Shown: positions 19,389-29,101, counted from the first letter of the stretch. The stretch: DNA of 64,000 nucleotides from Verrucosispora sp. WMMD573 (GCF_027497175.1 NZ_CP114901.1:6431828-6495827); one strand, 5' to 3'. Translations and numbers: made by a program. Notes: generated from the sequence alone by a model not told the origin.

Positions 19389-20612
19389 TCAGGGCAGCAG
19401 GTCGCGGACCACGGCGTCGGCGAGCAGCCGACCGCGCAGGGTGAGCACGGCGCGGCCGGCGGCGTGGGCGGGCTGGTCGAGCAGCCCCTCGGCCGCCGCC
19501 CGCGCCGCGCCGGCCCGACCGGCGTCGGTCAGCGCGTCCAGCGGCAGGCCCGCGGGCAGCCGCAGCCGGAGCATGACGTCCTCCATGTGCGCCTCGTCGC
19601 CGGTGAGCACCTCCCGGGCCTGCCCGGGTGACGCTTCGGCGGCGAGGCGTTGCGCGTACGCGGCGGGATGTTTGACGTTCCACCAGCGCACCCCGCCGAC
19701 ATGGCTGTGCGCTCCCGGCCCGAGGCCCCACCAGTCACCGCCGGTCCAGTAGAGCAGGTTGTGCCGGCAGCGCGCGGCCGGTGTGCGGGCCCAGTTGGAG
19801 ACCTCGTACCAGGAGAAGCCGGCCGCACCGAGGGCGGACTCGGCGGCCAGGTAACGGTCCGCGGCGACGTCCTCGTCCGGGTACGGCAGTTCACCACGGC
19901 GCATCCGGGCGGCCAGCCGGGTGCCGTCCTCGACGATCAGGGCGTACGCGCTGACATGGTCCACGCCAGCGGCGATCACCTGGTCCAGCGAGGCGGCGAA
20001 GTCATCGGCCCGCTCCCCCGGTGTCCCGTAGATCAGGTCGAGATTGACGTGGTCGAAGCCGGCGTCGCGGGCCTCCAGCGCGGCGGCGGTGGCCCGACCG
20101 GCGTGGTGCCGGCGGTCGAGCACGGCGAGCACCCCGGGCGCGGCCGACTGCATGCCCAGCGAGATCCGGGTGTACCCGGCGGCACGCAACTCCTTCAGCG
20201 AGGTGGGCGTCACCGACTCCGGGTTGGCCTCGGTGGTCACCTCCGCGTCGGCGGCCAACCCCCAGGTCCGGTCGATCGCGTCGAGGATCCGGGCCAGGTC
20301 GTCGGCGGGCAGCAGGGTGGGGGTGCCGCCGCCGACGAAGACCGTGTCCACCCGTGCCGGTGGGGCCTCGCCCAGCACCCGGGCGGCGAGCGTCAGTTCC
20401 GCCAGCACGGTGTCGGCGTAGCTCTCCCGGCTCGCGCCGCCGCCCAGTTCGTCGGCGGTGTACGTGTTGAAGTCGCAGTAGCCGCAGCGGCTCGCGCAGA
20501 AGGGCACATGCACGTAGACCCCGAAACCCCGGGCGCCCACTGAGGCACGGGCGGACGCGGGCAGCGACCCGTCGGCGGGGACGGGCTCGCCTGCTGGAAG
20601 AACGCCGGGCAT
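19389..20612 (-). CDS. hemW: Radical SAM heme chaperone HemW
   Basis: 407 residues from ATG 20612 (GTG 20618 is an alternative, adding two residues). The 4Fe-4S motif is CASRCGYC in VYVHVPFCASRCGYCDF, and GGGTPTLLP is the SAM-binding glycine stretch. HemW binds heme and delivers it to respiratory proteins; it is often misannotated as oxygen-independent coproporphyrinogen oxidase (HemN). The gene lies between lepA and hrcA in most actinobacteria, as here. The 5' end faces the enoyl-CoA hydratase gene, with only 20 bases between the start codons, so the promoters overlap. Confidence 0.93.
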   Translation of the reverse strand: MPGVLPAGEPVPADGSLPASARASVGARGFGVYVHVPFCASRCGYCDFNTYTADELGGGASRESYADTVLAELTLAARVLGEAPPARVDTVFVGGGTPTLLPADDLARILDAIDRTWGLAADAEVTTEANPESVTPTSLKELRAAGYTRISLGMQSAAPGVLAVLDRRHHAGRATAAALEARDAGFDHVNLDLIYGTPGERADDFAASLDQVIAAGVDHVSAYALIVEDGTRLAARMRRGELPYPDEDVAADRYLAAESALGAAGFSWYEVSNWARTPAARCRHNLLYWTGGDWWGLGPGAHSHVGGVRWWNVKHPAAYAQRLAAEASPGQAREVLTGDEAHMEDVMLRLRLPAGLPLDALTDAGRAGAARAAAEGLLDQPAHAAGRAVLTLRGRLLADAVVRDLLP

Positions 20613-20632
20613 GGCCACTAGTGTGCCCTGGC

Positions 20633-21421
20633 ATGACCTCTCCCGACGCGCTCGTGCGGGTCGCCACGGCCCGCGGGGTGACCACGCTCACGCTGGACAG
20701 TCCGCACAACCGCAACGCGCTCTCCACACCGTTGATGACCGAACTGCTGGCGGGGCTGGCCGCCGCGGTCGCCGACGACGCGGTCCGGGTGATCGTGCTC
20801 GACCACAGCGGACCGGTCTTCTGCTCCGGCGCCGACCTGAAGGAGACCGCGGCGGCGTACGCCAGCGGCACGGTGCCCGCCAGGATGCTGGGTGACGTGC
20901 TCGCGGCGGTCTGGGAGTGCCCGAAGCCGGTGCTGGCGAGGGTGGCCGGCCCGGCCCGGGCCGGCGGACTGGGCCTGATCGCGGCGGCCGACCTGGCGGT
21001 CTGCGCGGCCGAGGCCACGTTCGCCTTCACCGAGGTGCGGATCGGGGTGATCCCGGCGGTGATCTCCGCGACGGTGCTGCCCCGCCTAACCACCCGGGCG
21101 GCGGCCGAGCTGTACCTGACCGGCGACACCTTCGACGGCCGGCGGGCCGCCGAGATCGGCCTGGTCACCGCCGCGGTGCCGGCCGAGGAGCTGGATGCCG
21201 AGGTGCGGCGGTACTGCGACTCGCTGGTCCGTGGGGCCCCGGCGGCGCTGGCCGGCGCGAAGCGCCTGCTGCGCCGGCCGGCCGCCGTCGACCTGCGGGC
21301 CGACCTGGCCGAGCTGGCCGAGCTGTCCACCGGGTACTTCCTGTCGGCGGACGGGATCGAGGGGGTCACCGCGTTCCGGGAGAAGCGCCAGCCGCGCTGG
21401 GTGACGGAACTCGGTGGGTGA
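20633..21421 (+). CDS. Enoyl-CoA hydratase/isomerase family protein
   Basis: 262 residues. Crotonase fold: SGADLKETAAAYASG near residue 66 forms the first part of the oxyanion hole, RAGGLGLIAAADLAV the second, and EVRIGVIPAVIS continues the active site. The usual catalytic Glu pair is not clear: the region after AGP is ARAGGLGL. It probably acts on an acyl-CoA in fatty-acid or amino-acid breakdown; the substrate is unknown. ATG 20633 is chosen over the GTG at 20621. Confidence 0.9.
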   Translation: MTSPDALVRVATARGVTTLTLDSPHNRNALSTPLMTELLAGLAAAVADDAVRVIVLDHSGPVFCSGADLKETAAAYASGTVPARMLGDVLAAVWECPKPVLARVAGPARAGGLGLIAAADLAVCAAEATFAFTEVRIGVIPAVISATVLPRLTTRAAAELYLTGDTFDGRRAAEIGLVTAAVPAEELDAEVRRYCDSLVRGAPAALAGAKRLLRRPAAVDLRADLAELAELSTGYFLSADGIEGVTAFREKRQPRWVTELGG

Positions 21422-21545
21422 GGTACGGCCGGGACGGGGAACCTCGGGTTACGCGGGGGTGCCACAGGAGGTGGGAACCGGTCGGACGACCCGAACGGGT
21501 CGATGAGGGACGTACGCTTGGCGGACCTTGACGCAGGAGGTGCGG

Positions 21546-22499
21546 GTGCGAACTCGGGCTGTCGCGACGGGCTTCGTGGTCCTCGTCCTGATCGCCGCGA
21601 TCGGGATGATCGTGGTGCTGAGGCAGGCCGGTGAGGGGCTCCGGCTGCCGTTGGCCGGCCGGGCCTGCACGGTGCAGGCCGACGGCAAGGTGACGCTCGA
21701 CTCGCAGCAGATGGCGAATGCGGCGACCATCGCGGCGATCGGCGTGCAGCGCGACATGCCGGAGCGGGCGGTGGTGGTGGCGCTGGCCACCGCGTACCAG
21801 GAGTCCGGGTTGCGCAACCTGACCGGCGGCGACCGCGACTCCGTGGGGCTGTTCCAGCAGCGACCGAGCCAGGGTTGGGGCACGCCGACACAGATCCGCG
21901 ACCCCCGGTACGCGGCGGGGAAGTTCTACGCGGCGCTGAAGAAGGTGCGCGGCTGGGAGGACATGCGGGTCACCGACGCCGCGCAGAAGGTGCAGCGCTC
22001 GGCCTTCCCGGAGGCGTACGAGAAGTGGGCCGACGAGTCGCAGGTGCTCAGCCGGGCGCTGCTCGGCCACGCCACCACGGCGGTCACCTGCGCGGTGGGC
22101 GGTGATCCGGTGCTGCGCGGCGCCGCCGCCATTGCCGCGCTGACCGAGGGACTGGCGCTCGACTGGGGTCTGCGAGCCTTCACCTCCGACGACGACCGGC
22201 AGACGGGCAGGGGCTACTTCAGCTCCGCCGTCGACAGCTACGGCAACCCGACTCTGCTGAAGGTGGGGATCAACGACTTCGAGCGGAGCCCCGCCGGCAG
22301 CCTGATGACCTCCGCCGAGGGCGTGCGGGCCGGCTGGCGGTACACGCACTGGCTGGTCTCCCACGCGAAGGAGCACGGGGTGAAGCGGGTGACCTACGAC
22401 GGCCGGGAGTGGACCGCCAAGCGCGGTGACTGGAAGCGCCTGCCGGACAGCGACCGGGGTGACACGGAGGTCCTCGCCGAGGTCCACGCCGACGTCTGA
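21546..22499 (+). CDS. Exported membrane-anchored protein, unknown
   Basis: 317 residues from GTG 21546, preceded by AGGAGG with five-base spacing; a TTG at 21528 is less likely. The N-terminal segment AVATGFVVLVLIAAIGMIVV is a signal anchor. The exported part contains ATAYQESGLRN and DSVGLFQQRPSQGWG, which resemble a lysozyme-like (SLT) fold around a Glu, followed by DPRYAAGKFYAALKKV. Proteins of this kind are common and uncharacterised in actinobacteria. A muralytic role is an inference. It follows the enoyl-CoA hydratase by 124 bases. Confidence 0.75.
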   Translation: MRTRAVATGFVVLVLIAAIGMIVVLRQAGEGLRLPLAGRACTVQADGKVTLDSQQMANAATIAAIGVQRDMPERAVVVALATAYQESGLRNLTGGDRDSVGLFQQRPSQGWGTPTQIRDPRYAAGKFYAALKKVRGWEDMRVTDAAQKVQRSAFPEAYEKWADESQVLSRALLGHATTAVTCAVGGDPVLRGAAAIAALTEGLALDWGLRAFTSDDDRQTGRGYFSSAVDSYGNPTLLKVGINDFERSPAGSLMTSAEGVRAGWRYTHWLVSHAKEHGVKRVTYDGREWTAKRGDWKRLPDSDRGDTEVLAEVHADV

Positions 22500-22712
22500 C
22501 CTGTCGCTCTTACTCGCAGTCACCGCAAGATCCGGCATTTCGGTACGTAAAGCCGCGTCTCGCCACGTTGGGTGACATGCGGTAGTCGTTCAACCGCCTT
22601 CAGTCGCCGTACCTGTGGAAAGGTCGCGGGGTGCCCCCCGAGCCGTCTGGACCCGCGTTACGATCGGCGGCCTGTGCCAGAAATGGTTTCACCTCTTGGG
22701 GAGGGGTACTAC

Positions 22713-23618
22713 GTGGCGTTCGACTACGGCGACCGGACCGGCTACGAACCGATCAGTGACGTCGACCGCAAGGAGTTCCACGAGCAGGGCTTTCTCCTGC
22801 TGCGCAACGTCCTGACCGAGGATCACCGGGCCGCTCTCGAGGCCGCGGTCGACCGGGTGTACGAGGAGGAGAAGGCCAAGGGCAGCACCACCAAGGACGG
22901 CACCCTGCACCTGCTGGGCTTCCTTGAGCGTGACGAGCTCTTCGGCGAGCTGCTCACCCACCCGATCGCGTTCCCCTACATGTGGGGCCTGGCGGGTTGG
23001 AACATCTACACCCACCACAACCACCTCGACGTCACGCCGCCGGCGTCGGAGCCCGAGAAGCCGTACTGGGGTTGGCACCAGGACGGGTACCGGCAGAACT
23101 CCGACCCGGAGACGATGGACCCGAACCTGCCCCGGCCGATGTTCTCGCTGAAGGTCGCCTACGTGCTCTCCGACCTGTCGGAGAAGGGACGGGGCGCGAC
23201 GAAGGTGATCCCCGGCAGCCACCTGTGGAACTCGCTGCCGCGCCCGGCGGACCTGAGCGTGCACAACCCGGACCCCGAGGGCACGGTCGAGATCACCGCC
23301 AACCCGGGTGACGCCTTCATCTTCGACCGCCGCCAGTGGCACTCCCGGTCGACAAACCTGTCGAACATCACCCGCAAGATGCTGTTCGTCGGTTACACCT
23401 ACCGGTGGATCCGCCCGCTCGACGAGCTGCACCCCGACAAGGACGGCGAGTGGTACCGCAACCGCACGCCGGTGCAGCGCCAGTTGCTCGGGGAGGGCAC
23501 CCACACGGCCAACTACTGGGGCATCAACTGGGACGGCTACATCGACGACGAGATCCCGCTGCGCAAGGAGCTCAAGCAGCGCGGTCTGCTCAACCGCAAC
23601 ATCCCCTGGCTCCGCTGA
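22713..23618 (+). CDS. Phytanoyl-CoA dioxygenase-family oxygenase
   Basis: 301 residues from GTG 22713, which has GGGGAGGGG seven bases upstream; an ATG at 22683 is an alternative. Non-heme Fe(II)/2-oxoglutarate fold: the first iron ligands are in WGWHQDGYRQN (HxD), the distal His in DRRQWHSRSTN, and KVIPGSHLW lies between. Members hydroxylate varied small molecules, including ectoine and natural products. The substrate is not evident. It has its own terminator and no biosynthetic neighbours. Confidence 0.88.
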   Translation: MAFDYGDRTGYEPISDVDRKEFHEQGFLLLRNVLTEDHRAALEAAVDRVYEEEKAKGSTTKDGTLHLLGFLERDELFGELLTHPIAFPYMWGLAGWNIYTHHNHLDVTPPASEPEKPYWGWHQDGYRQNSDPETMDPNLPRPMFSLKVAYVLSDLSEKGRGATKVIPGSHLWNSLPRPADLSVHNPDPEGTVEITANPGDAFIFDRRQWHSRSTNLSNITRKMLFVGYTYRWIRPLDELHPDKDGEWYRNRTPVQRQLLGEGTHTANYWGINWDGYIDDEIPLRKELKQRGLLNRNIPWLR

Positions 23619-23630
23619 CCGGAGCGTGAC

Positions 23631-23673
23631 GACAGGCCCCGTGGGCACGCCTGGACGTGCCACGGGGCCTGTC
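23631..23673 (+). terminator. Terminator after the dioxygenase gene
   Basis: Arms GACAGGCCCCGTGGGCACG and CGTGCCACGGGGCCTGTC pair over about 18 bp with one bulged G and a short loop, 12 bases after the stop codon. It could also serve the convergent MOSC gene. Confidence 0.8.
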
Positions 23674-23703
23674 GCGTCGTCTCGGGACAGACCTGCCGGT
23701 CGG

Positions 23704-24354
23704 TCAGCCGGCCGGTTCACCGAGGCGGCGACGCGCCTTGTCGCGAATCGGCTCGGGCAGCTCGTCGGCGTTCAGCAACCGGGGCAGCAGCGCCGGCTCC
23801 ACGGTCAGCGCCCGGAACACCTCGCCGATGGTCACCCCGTGCGCCGGCCGGTGCACGATCTCGATCGGGTCGCCGACGCCCACCGCGCCCTCGCGCACCA
23901 CCCGCAGGTACGCGCCGGGCGTGGCACGGGCGGTGAACCGCTTGATCAGATCCGGTACGCCCCAGAAGCCGGCAAAGGTGGTGCACGGCGTACGCGGCGT
24001 GGTCACTTGGAGCAGCGCCTCGCCGACTGCCCACTGCTCGCCGATCACGGCACCGGTCAGGTCGACCGCGTACGTGGTGAGGTTCTCGCCGAAGCAGCCG
24101 GGCCGGATGGTGCGCCCGAGGTCCGCCTCCCACCAGGCCGCGTCCTCCCCCGCGTACGCGTAGACAGCCTGGTCCGGACCACCGTGGTGGGCCCGTTCGC
24201 CGATGAAGTCGCCGGCCACGCCGTCGGTGCGAAAGAGCACCGGGGCCTCCGCCGGCCGTTTGTCGATGCCGCTGCGCCCGCTCGGGTCGCCGGCCCACGC
24301 CGCCTCGGTGACGATGCCGACGTTTACCGAGGCCACCCTGCCTGTCATGATCAC
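23704..24354 (-). CDS. MOSC-domain protein
   Basis: 216 residues. It starts MIMTGRVASVNVGIVTEAAW and contains the MOSC core with RPGCFGENLTTYAVDL and TTPRTPCTTFAG, including the conserved Cys of YiiM/MOSC sulfur-carrier domains. MOSC proteins move sulfur or bind molybdenum cofactor-like ligands; YiiM-type members confer resistance to hydroxylated purines. It is monocistronic between two hairpins. Confidence 0.88.
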   Translation of the reverse strand: MIMTGRVASVNVGIVTEAAWAGDPSGRSGIDKRPAEAPVLFRTDGVAGDFIGERAHHGGPDQAVYAYAGEDAAWWEADLGRTIRPGCFGENLTTYAVDLTGAVIGEQWAVGEALLQVTTPRTPCTTFAGFWGVPDLIKRFTARATPGAYLRVVREGAVGVGDPIEIVHRPAHGVTIGEVFRALTVEPALLPRLLNADELPEPIRDKARRRLGEPAG

Positions 24355-24438
24355 ATCCTACGGGAGCGGCCTCGGCACGCCACCGCCCGCTGGTCAGGTC
24401 GCCAGCGGCACGGACACGAGGATCGGGCGTACGAATGC

Positions 24439-24473
24439 GAAAGGCGCCCGACCTCGACGGTCGGGCGCCTTTC
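24439..24473 (-). terminator. Terminator after the GlsB gene
   Basis: A perfect 15-bp stem (GAAAGGCGCCCGACC with its reverse complement) and a 5-base loop, 13 bases past the stop of the minus-strand GlsB gene. On the minus strand the stem ends CGCCTTTC, a short U-rich end. Confidence 0.85.
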
Positions 24474-24486
24474 GGCGGTTCAGCTG

Positions 24487-24774
24487 TTACCGGTGGGTGA
24501 CACCCCGGCGGTTACGGCCCACGCCGGCGACCAGCGCCACCGCGACGGCGGCCAGCAGCACCTGGAGCATCAGCTCCCGCCAGTCGATACCGGCGGTCTC
24601 GGCGAAGCCGGACGCACGGGCGATCACGGTGCCGAGCAGCGCCGCGCCGACACCGATGAGCATGTGCAGCCAGATCGGCATGTTCTGCCGGCCCGGCACC
24701 ACCAGTCGGCCAAGCGCACCGACGATCAGACCAACGATCAGGGCGGTGATGATGCCCCAGACGGTGAGCTCCAT
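24487..24774 (-). CDS. GlsB/YeaQ/YmgE family membrane protein
   Basis: 95 residues with three hydrophobic segments. The glycine-rich GLIVGALGRLVVPGRQNMP and the later HMLIGVGAALLGTVIA are family hallmarks (transglycosylase-associated protein Pfam family). Implicated in envelope or acid stress in other bacteria; mechanism unknown. It is a single gene with its own terminator. Confidence 0.92.
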   Translation of the reverse strand: MELTVWGIITALIVGLIVGALGRLVVPGRQNMPIWLHMLIGVGAALLGTVIARASGFAETAGIDWRELMLQVLLAAVAVALVAGVGRNRRGVTHR

Positions 24775-24919
24775 GGTCGCTCTCCTTCACGAAAGACGTT
24801 CAACGTTTGTGGTGTTCCTGTCGTGACCGCCTAATGCCCGACCATGGAAGATCCCAAACCGGCTTTTCTGACCGAGAGCTCGCGACCACCCCGAAAGATC
24901 GCGACCACCCCGGAAGGCA

Positions 24920-26794
24920 TCACTTCTTGCCGCTCGCCTTGCCGTCCGAGTCGGAGGAGAGCGCAGCGATGAACGCCTCCTGCGGGACCTCCACCCGGCC
25001 CACCATCTTCATCCGCTTCTTGCCCTCCTTCTGCTTCTCCAGCAGCTTGCGCTTACGGCTGATGTCACCGCCGTAGCACTTGGCTAGCACGTCCTTGCGG
25101 ATGGCGCGGATCGTCTCCCGAGCGATCACCCGGCTGCCGATGGCCGCCTGGATCGGCACCTCGAACTGCTGGCGCGGGATGAGGTTGCGCAGCTTCGCCG
25201 CGATGGTGGTGCCGTAGGTGTACGCCTTCTCCTTGTGCACGATGGCGCTGAACGCGTCCACCGGCTCGCCGTGCAGCAGGATGTCGACCTTGACCAGGTC
25301 GGACGCCTGCTCACCCGAGGGCTCGTAGTCCAGCGACGCGTAGCCCTTGGTACGGCTCTTCAACTGGTCGAAGAAATCGAAGATGATCTCAGCGAGGGGC
25401 AGCGTGTAACGCAGTTCCACCCGGTCGGCGGAGAGGTAGTCCATGCCCAGGAGGCTGCCGCGCCGGCTCTGACACAGCTCCATCACCGCACCGACGTAGT
25501 CGTTGGGGGTGAGCACCGTGGCCCGCACGGTCGGCTCGTACACCTCGGCGATCTTGCCGGTCGGGTACTCGCTGGGGTTGGTGACCACGACCTCGTCGCC
25601 GTCCTCCTGGATGGCCCGATAGACCACGTTCGGCGCGGTCGAGATGAGGTCGAGGTTGAACTCCCGCTCCAACCGCTCCCGGATGATCTCCAGGTGCAGC
25701 AGGCCGAGAAAGCCGCAGCGGAAACCGAACCCGAGCGCACCGGAGGTCTCCGGCTCGTAGGTCAACGCGGCGTCGTTGAGCTTGAGCTTGTCCAGCGCGT
25801 CCCGCAACGCGGGGTAGTCCGACCCGTCGATCGGATACAGGCCGGAGTAGACCATCGGCTTCGGGTCCTTGTAACCACCGAGCGCCTCGGCCGCCGGCCG
25901 CCCGTTGATGGTGACCGTGTCACCGACCCGGGACTGCCGGACGTCCTTCACCCCGGTGATCAGGTAGCCGACCTCACCGACGCCGAGCGCGTCGGCCTTG
26001 ACCATCTCCGGCGAGATGACCCCGATCTCCAGCAGCTCGTGGGTGGCGCCGGTGGACATCATCTTGATCCGGTCCCGGGCACTGATCCGCCCATCGACCA
26101 CCCGCACGTAGGTGACCACGCCCCGGTAGACGTCGTACACCGAGTCGAAGATCATGGCACGGGCCGGAGCATCGGCGTCGCCGACCGGCGGGGTGAACTG
26201 CCGGACGATCTCGTCGAGCAGGTACGGCACCCCCTCACCGGTCTTGCCGGAGACCCTGATGCAGTCCGCGGGGTCGCCGCCGATCAGGTGCGCCAGTTCC
26301 TCGGCGTACTTCTCCGGCTGGGCCGCCGGCAGATCGATCTTGTTGAGCACCGGGATGATGTGCAGGTCGTTCTCGAGCGCGAGGTAGAGGTTCGCCAGCG
26401 TCTGCGCCTCGATGCCCTGGGCCGCGTCGACCAACAGGATCGCACCCTCGCACGCCGCCAACGACCGGGACACCTCGTAGGTGAAGTCGACGTGACCGGG
26501 CGTGTCGATCATGTTGAGCACGGCCTGCTCGCCGGCCCGCTCGCCCTCGGCGATGGTCCACGGCATCCGGACCGCCTGGCTCTTGATGGTGATGCCACGC
26601 TCGCGCTCGATGTCCATCCGGTCGAGGTACTGAGCGCGCATCTGCCGCGGGTCGACCACGCCGGTGAGCTGCAACATCCGGTCGGCCAGGGTCGACTTTC
26701 CGTGGTCGATGTGGGCGATGATGCAGAAGTTCCTGATCCGCCCCGGGTCGGTGGCACCAGGAGCGTTCGCGCCGGGATCGAGCGTCGGTGGCAC
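24920..26794 (-). CDS. lepA: Elongation factor 4 (LepA)
   Basis: 624 residues. Ribosome-bound GTPase that aids initiation or back-translocation. The G domain begins [20 protein letters not shown] (G1 AHIDHGKST), with DTPGHVDF (G3) and NKID (G4). EF-G-like domains follow, and the LepA-specific C-terminal domain contains [20 protein letters not shown] and [20 protein letters not shown]. About 20 N-terminal residues are a Gly/Pro-rich extension. DUF4240 lies upstream on the same strand. Just past its stop, 24882-24915 holds a 15-base direct repeat (one mismatch) of unknown role. Confidence 0.96.
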   Translation of the reverse strand: MPPTLDPGANAPGATDPGRIRNFCIIAHIDHGKSTLADRMLQLTGVVDPRQMRAQYLDRMDIERERGITIKSQAVRMPWTIAEGERAGEQAVLNMIDTPGHVDFTYEVSRSLAACEGAILLVDAAQGIEAQTLANLYLALENDLHIIPVLNKIDLPAAQPEKYAEELAHLIGGDPADCIRVSGKTGEGVPYLLDEIVRQFTPPVGDADAPARAMIFDSVYDVYRGVVTYVRVVDGRISARDRIKMMSTGATHELLEIGVISPEMVKADALGVGEVGYLITGVKDVRQSRVGDTVTINGRPAAEALGGYKDPKPMVYSGLYPIDGSDYPALRDALDKLKLNDAALTYEPETSGALGFGFRCGFLGLLHLEIIRERLEREFNLDLISTAPNVVYRAIQEDGDEVVVTNPSEYPTGKIAEVYEPTVRATVLTPNDYVGAVMELCQSRRGSLLGMDYLSADRVELRYTLPLAEIIFDFFDQLKSRTKGYASLDYEPSGEQASDLVKVDILLHGEPVDAFSAIVHKEKAYTYGTTIAAKLRNLIPRQQFEVPIQAAIGSRVIARETIRAIRKDVLAKCYGGDISRKRKLLEKQKEGKKRMKMVGRVEVPQEAFIAALSSDSDGKASGKK

Positions 26795-26888
26795 AGCGGT
26801 CCGTTCTGGTCGGCTGACGTGAGCGGGCCGGCACGCGCCGGCCCCCTCTATGCTCCCATGTCCCCGGCGGGCATCGGCCGGGCGTCCG

Positions 26889-27422
26889 TCACTCCTGCGG
26901 CGGCTCGACGAAGAGGGCGGCGAGCCGGGGCAGTCGGCGGCGGGCCTCCTCCTCGTCGTCGAAGTCCCAGAAGTCGTTCAGGTCGGGCTGCGGCGTCGGC
27001 GCGCGCTCCCCCGGCAGGTCGGCCGCGGTGGCCCTGCGGTACGCGTCCCACGGCACCGCGAGCATGTCCTCGCACTCGAACTCCTCGCCGCTGAGCGAGG
27101 CGGACCGGATCTGCGGCAGCTCCGCCAGCGAGTCCGGATCAGCGACCACCCGGGCGAACACCTCCCGGCCCTGCGTCATCAGCCAACCCCGGAAGTACTC
27201 GAACCCGTCGTCGGAGGCACCGCCGTTGATCAGGTACGCGGCGCCCCACAGGTCGACCCGGTAGGACGCGGTGAGGACCCGCTGCTGGTGGTGGGCGTAC
27301 CCGACGATCTCCTCGGGGTCGCGGGCGGCGAGCAGCGCGACGGCCCGGGCGGCGATGGCGGCCGGCTCTCCCCCGCCGGTACGGGCGCGGTCGATCAACT
27401 GCCAGAAGTCGTCGGTCCTCAT
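26889..27422 (-). CDS. DUF4240 protein
   Basis: 177 residues. It starts [20 protein letters not shown] and contains [20 protein letters not shown] and [15 protein letters not shown], the features of DUF4240. Function is unknown; the domain is common in actinobacteria and near WGR-like proteins. The start ATG 27422 is divergent from the phosphotransferase gene, 88 bases away. Downstream is lepA after 94 bases. Confidence 0.88.
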   Translation of the reverse strand: MRTDDFWQLIDRARTGGGEPAAIAARAVALLAARDPEEIVGYAHHQQRVLTASYRVDLWGAAYLINGGASDDGFEYFRGWLMTQGREVFARVVADPDSLAELPQIRSASLSGEEFECEDMLAVPWDAYRRATAADLPGERAPTPQPDLNDFWDFDDEEEARRRLPRLAALFVEPPQE

Positions 27423-27509
27423 GGTTCGGCAGTCTGGCAGACGCCGCCCCGGGTGCCCGGATCCGCGCCGGAGGTCGCCGCCCGACCGGCCACCGGGCAG
27501 CATGGTCCG

Positions 27510-28490
27510 GTGAGTTCCGCCTTCCCGCCCGCGTACCACGCGACCGCGCAGCGGCCCGAGTGGTCGGCCCTGCCGGCGCGGCTGCGGGCCGCTGTGGCCA
27601 CCCGGCTCGGCGCCCCGGTGGTCCGGGTCACGACCGCCGGTGCCGGCTTCACCCGGGGGTTCGCCGCGCTGCTGCGCACCGACGACGGGCGTCGCGCGTT
27701 CGTCAAGGCCGCACCGCACGCCGAGCAGCCACACCTGGTCGACTGGTACGCCCGGGAAGCCGCGATCCTGCACCGGCTGCCGGCCGGGCTGCCGGTGCCC
27801 CGCCCGCACTGGACGCTGTGGGAGGCGGGCTGGTACGTCCTGTGCCTCGACGCCGTCGACGGGCACACTCCTCGGTTGCCCTGGGAGCAGGTCGAACTGA
27901 GCGCCACCCTCACCGCCTTCGCCGACGTCGCCGCGGCGCTCGCCGATCCACCTGCCGAGTTGACCGCCCTCGGCCCGCCCCGCCTCGCCGACCTGGCCCG
28001 CGACGACATCCTCTGGTGGGGCGAGGTCGCCGCAGGTCGGGAACCGGTGCCGCCACTGCCCGCCCCGGCCCGGGGACGGCTGGCCGAACTGGTCACCCTG
28101 GAGTCGCGCCTGCCCGGATACGCCGCCGCCGCGACCGGGTTGACCCACGGCGACCTGCGGGTCGACAACGTGCTGATCGACACCGTCGGTGCCGCCTGGT
28201 TCTGCGACTGGTCGTGGCTGTGCCAGGGGCCGGCCTGGTTCGACCTGGTCACCCTGCTGATCACCGGGTACGCCGGCGGGCTGGACGTCGATTCGCTCTT
28301 CGCCGCCCATCCGGCCGCGGCCGGCGCGCCCGACGACGCGCTGGACGTCGCGCTGGCCGCCCTGGCCGGGTACCACCTCACCGCCTCGACGTCGCCACCA
28401 CCTACCGCGTCGATCCACCTGCCCGCACACCACCGCTGGACCGGCGAGCAGGCCATCCGCTGGCTGTCCCACCGCCAAGACTGGACCTGA
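27510..28490 (+). CDS. Aminoglycoside phosphotransferase (APH)-family kinase
   Basis: 326 residues from GTG 27510 (VSSAFPPAYHATAQRPEW). Protein-kinase-like fold: GAGFTRGFAALL corresponds to the nucleotide loop, AFVKAAPH carries the ATP lysine, THGDLRVDNVLID is the Brenner motif with catalytic Asp and Asn, and CDWSW replaces the DFD/DWE metal motif. Such enzymes phosphorylate small molecules such as antibiotics, choline or sugars. The substrate cannot be deduced. It is single-copy and followed by a palindrome plus a G-rich tract. Confidence 0.87.
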   Translation: MSSAFPPAYHATAQRPEWSALPARLRAAVATRLGAPVVRVTTAGAGFTRGFAALLRTDDGRRAFVKAAPHAEQPHLVDWYAREAAILHRLPAGLPVPRPHWTLWEAGWYVLCLDAVDGHTPRLPWEQVELSATLTAFADVAAALADPPAELTALGPPRLADLARDDILWWGEVAAGREPVPPLPAPARGRLAELVTLESRLPGYAAAATGLTHGDLRVDNVLIDTVGAAWFCDWSWLCQGPAWFDLVTLLITGYAGGLDVDSLFAAHPAAAGAPDDALDVALAALAGYHLTASTSPPPTASIHLPAHHRWTGEQAIRWLSHRQDWT

Positions 28491-28516
28491 CCACACCCGC
28501 CGCCCGCACCCACACC

Positions 28517-28577
28517 GTTGATCATGAGGTTGGCGGCAGTTTGAAGATCAACGATTGCCGCTAACCTCATGATCAAC
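28517..28577. repeat. GATCATG palindrome between the kinase gene and rpsT
   Basis: Arms 28517-28538 and 28556-28577 match as reverse complements over 22 bp with one G-T difference. They begin GTTGATCATGAGGTT, and the loop is 17 bases. It starts 27 bases after the kinase stop, so it can act as a terminator. A similar GATCATG palindrome lies at 61262-61332. Confidence 0.8.
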
Positions 28578-28583
28578 CAGGAC

Positions 28584-28618
28584 GGGTGGGGGGTGGGTGG
28601 GTGGGGGTGGGCGGGAGG
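28584..28618 (+). repeat. G-quadruplex-like G tract upstream of rpsT
   Basis: Runs of three or more G separated by single bases (GGGTGGGGGGTGGGTGGG and onward) over 35 bases, on the coding strand for rpsT. It satisfies the G3+N1-7 motif several times over. The role is unknown; it could lie in the promoter or the 5' UTR. Confidence 0.8.
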
Positions 28619-28731
28619 TTGTTTTGGTCCGCCGGAACTGGACCTGGTAGCCTGGCTCTTCGCGCAGCGATGACGCATGCTCGTCGCGCGCACAAGCTGA
28701 CCAACCCGAGCTATCAAGACGAGGCTGTCGC

Positions 28732-28998
28732 GTGGCGAACATCAAGTCCCAGATCAAGCGCAACCGGCAGAACGAGAAGCGCCGGCTGCGTAACAAGTCG
28801 GTCAAGTCGTCGCTGAAGACCGCCATCCGCAAGTTCCACGAGGCCGCTGAGGCCGGTGACGTCGAGAAGGCCAACGCCCTCATGCAGGACGCCTCGCGCA
28901 AGCTGGACAAGGCGGCCAGCAAGGGCGTCATCCACGGCAACCAGGCCGCGAACCGCAAGTCCGCGATCGCCAAGCGCGTCGCGTCGCTCGCCGCCTGA
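28732..28998 (+). CDS. rpsT: 30S ribosomal protein S20
   Basis: 88 residues from a GTG start ([20 protein letters not shown]). The helical basic protein binds 16S rRNA at the base of the 30S body. Full length, with the expected [13 protein letters not shown] and [13 protein letters not shown]. Transcribed opposite to holA as in other actinobacteria. The GTG start is notable because S20 synthesis in E. coli is limited by a weak start codon (UUG). Confidence 0.97.
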   Translation: MANIKSQIKRNRQNEKRRLRNKSVKSSLKTAIRKFHEAAEAGDVEKANALMQDASRKLDKAASKGVIHGNQAANRKSAIAKRVASLAA

Positions 28999-29016
28999 GC
29001 CAGCGCTCAGACCTGA

Positions 29017-29049
29017 CGGAAGCCCCGGGGCGGTGCCTCGGGGCTTCCG
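29017..29049 (+). terminator. rpsT terminator
   Basis: The stem CGGAAGCCCCG pairs with CGGGGCTTCCG (11 bp) around a GGGCGGTGCCT loop, 18 bases after the rpsT stop. Confidence 0.85.
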
Positions 29050-29101
29050 CACGTCCATCAGCCCGGCGTTGATCCGCTTCCGGTCCGACCGGGCGCCCTG
29101 A

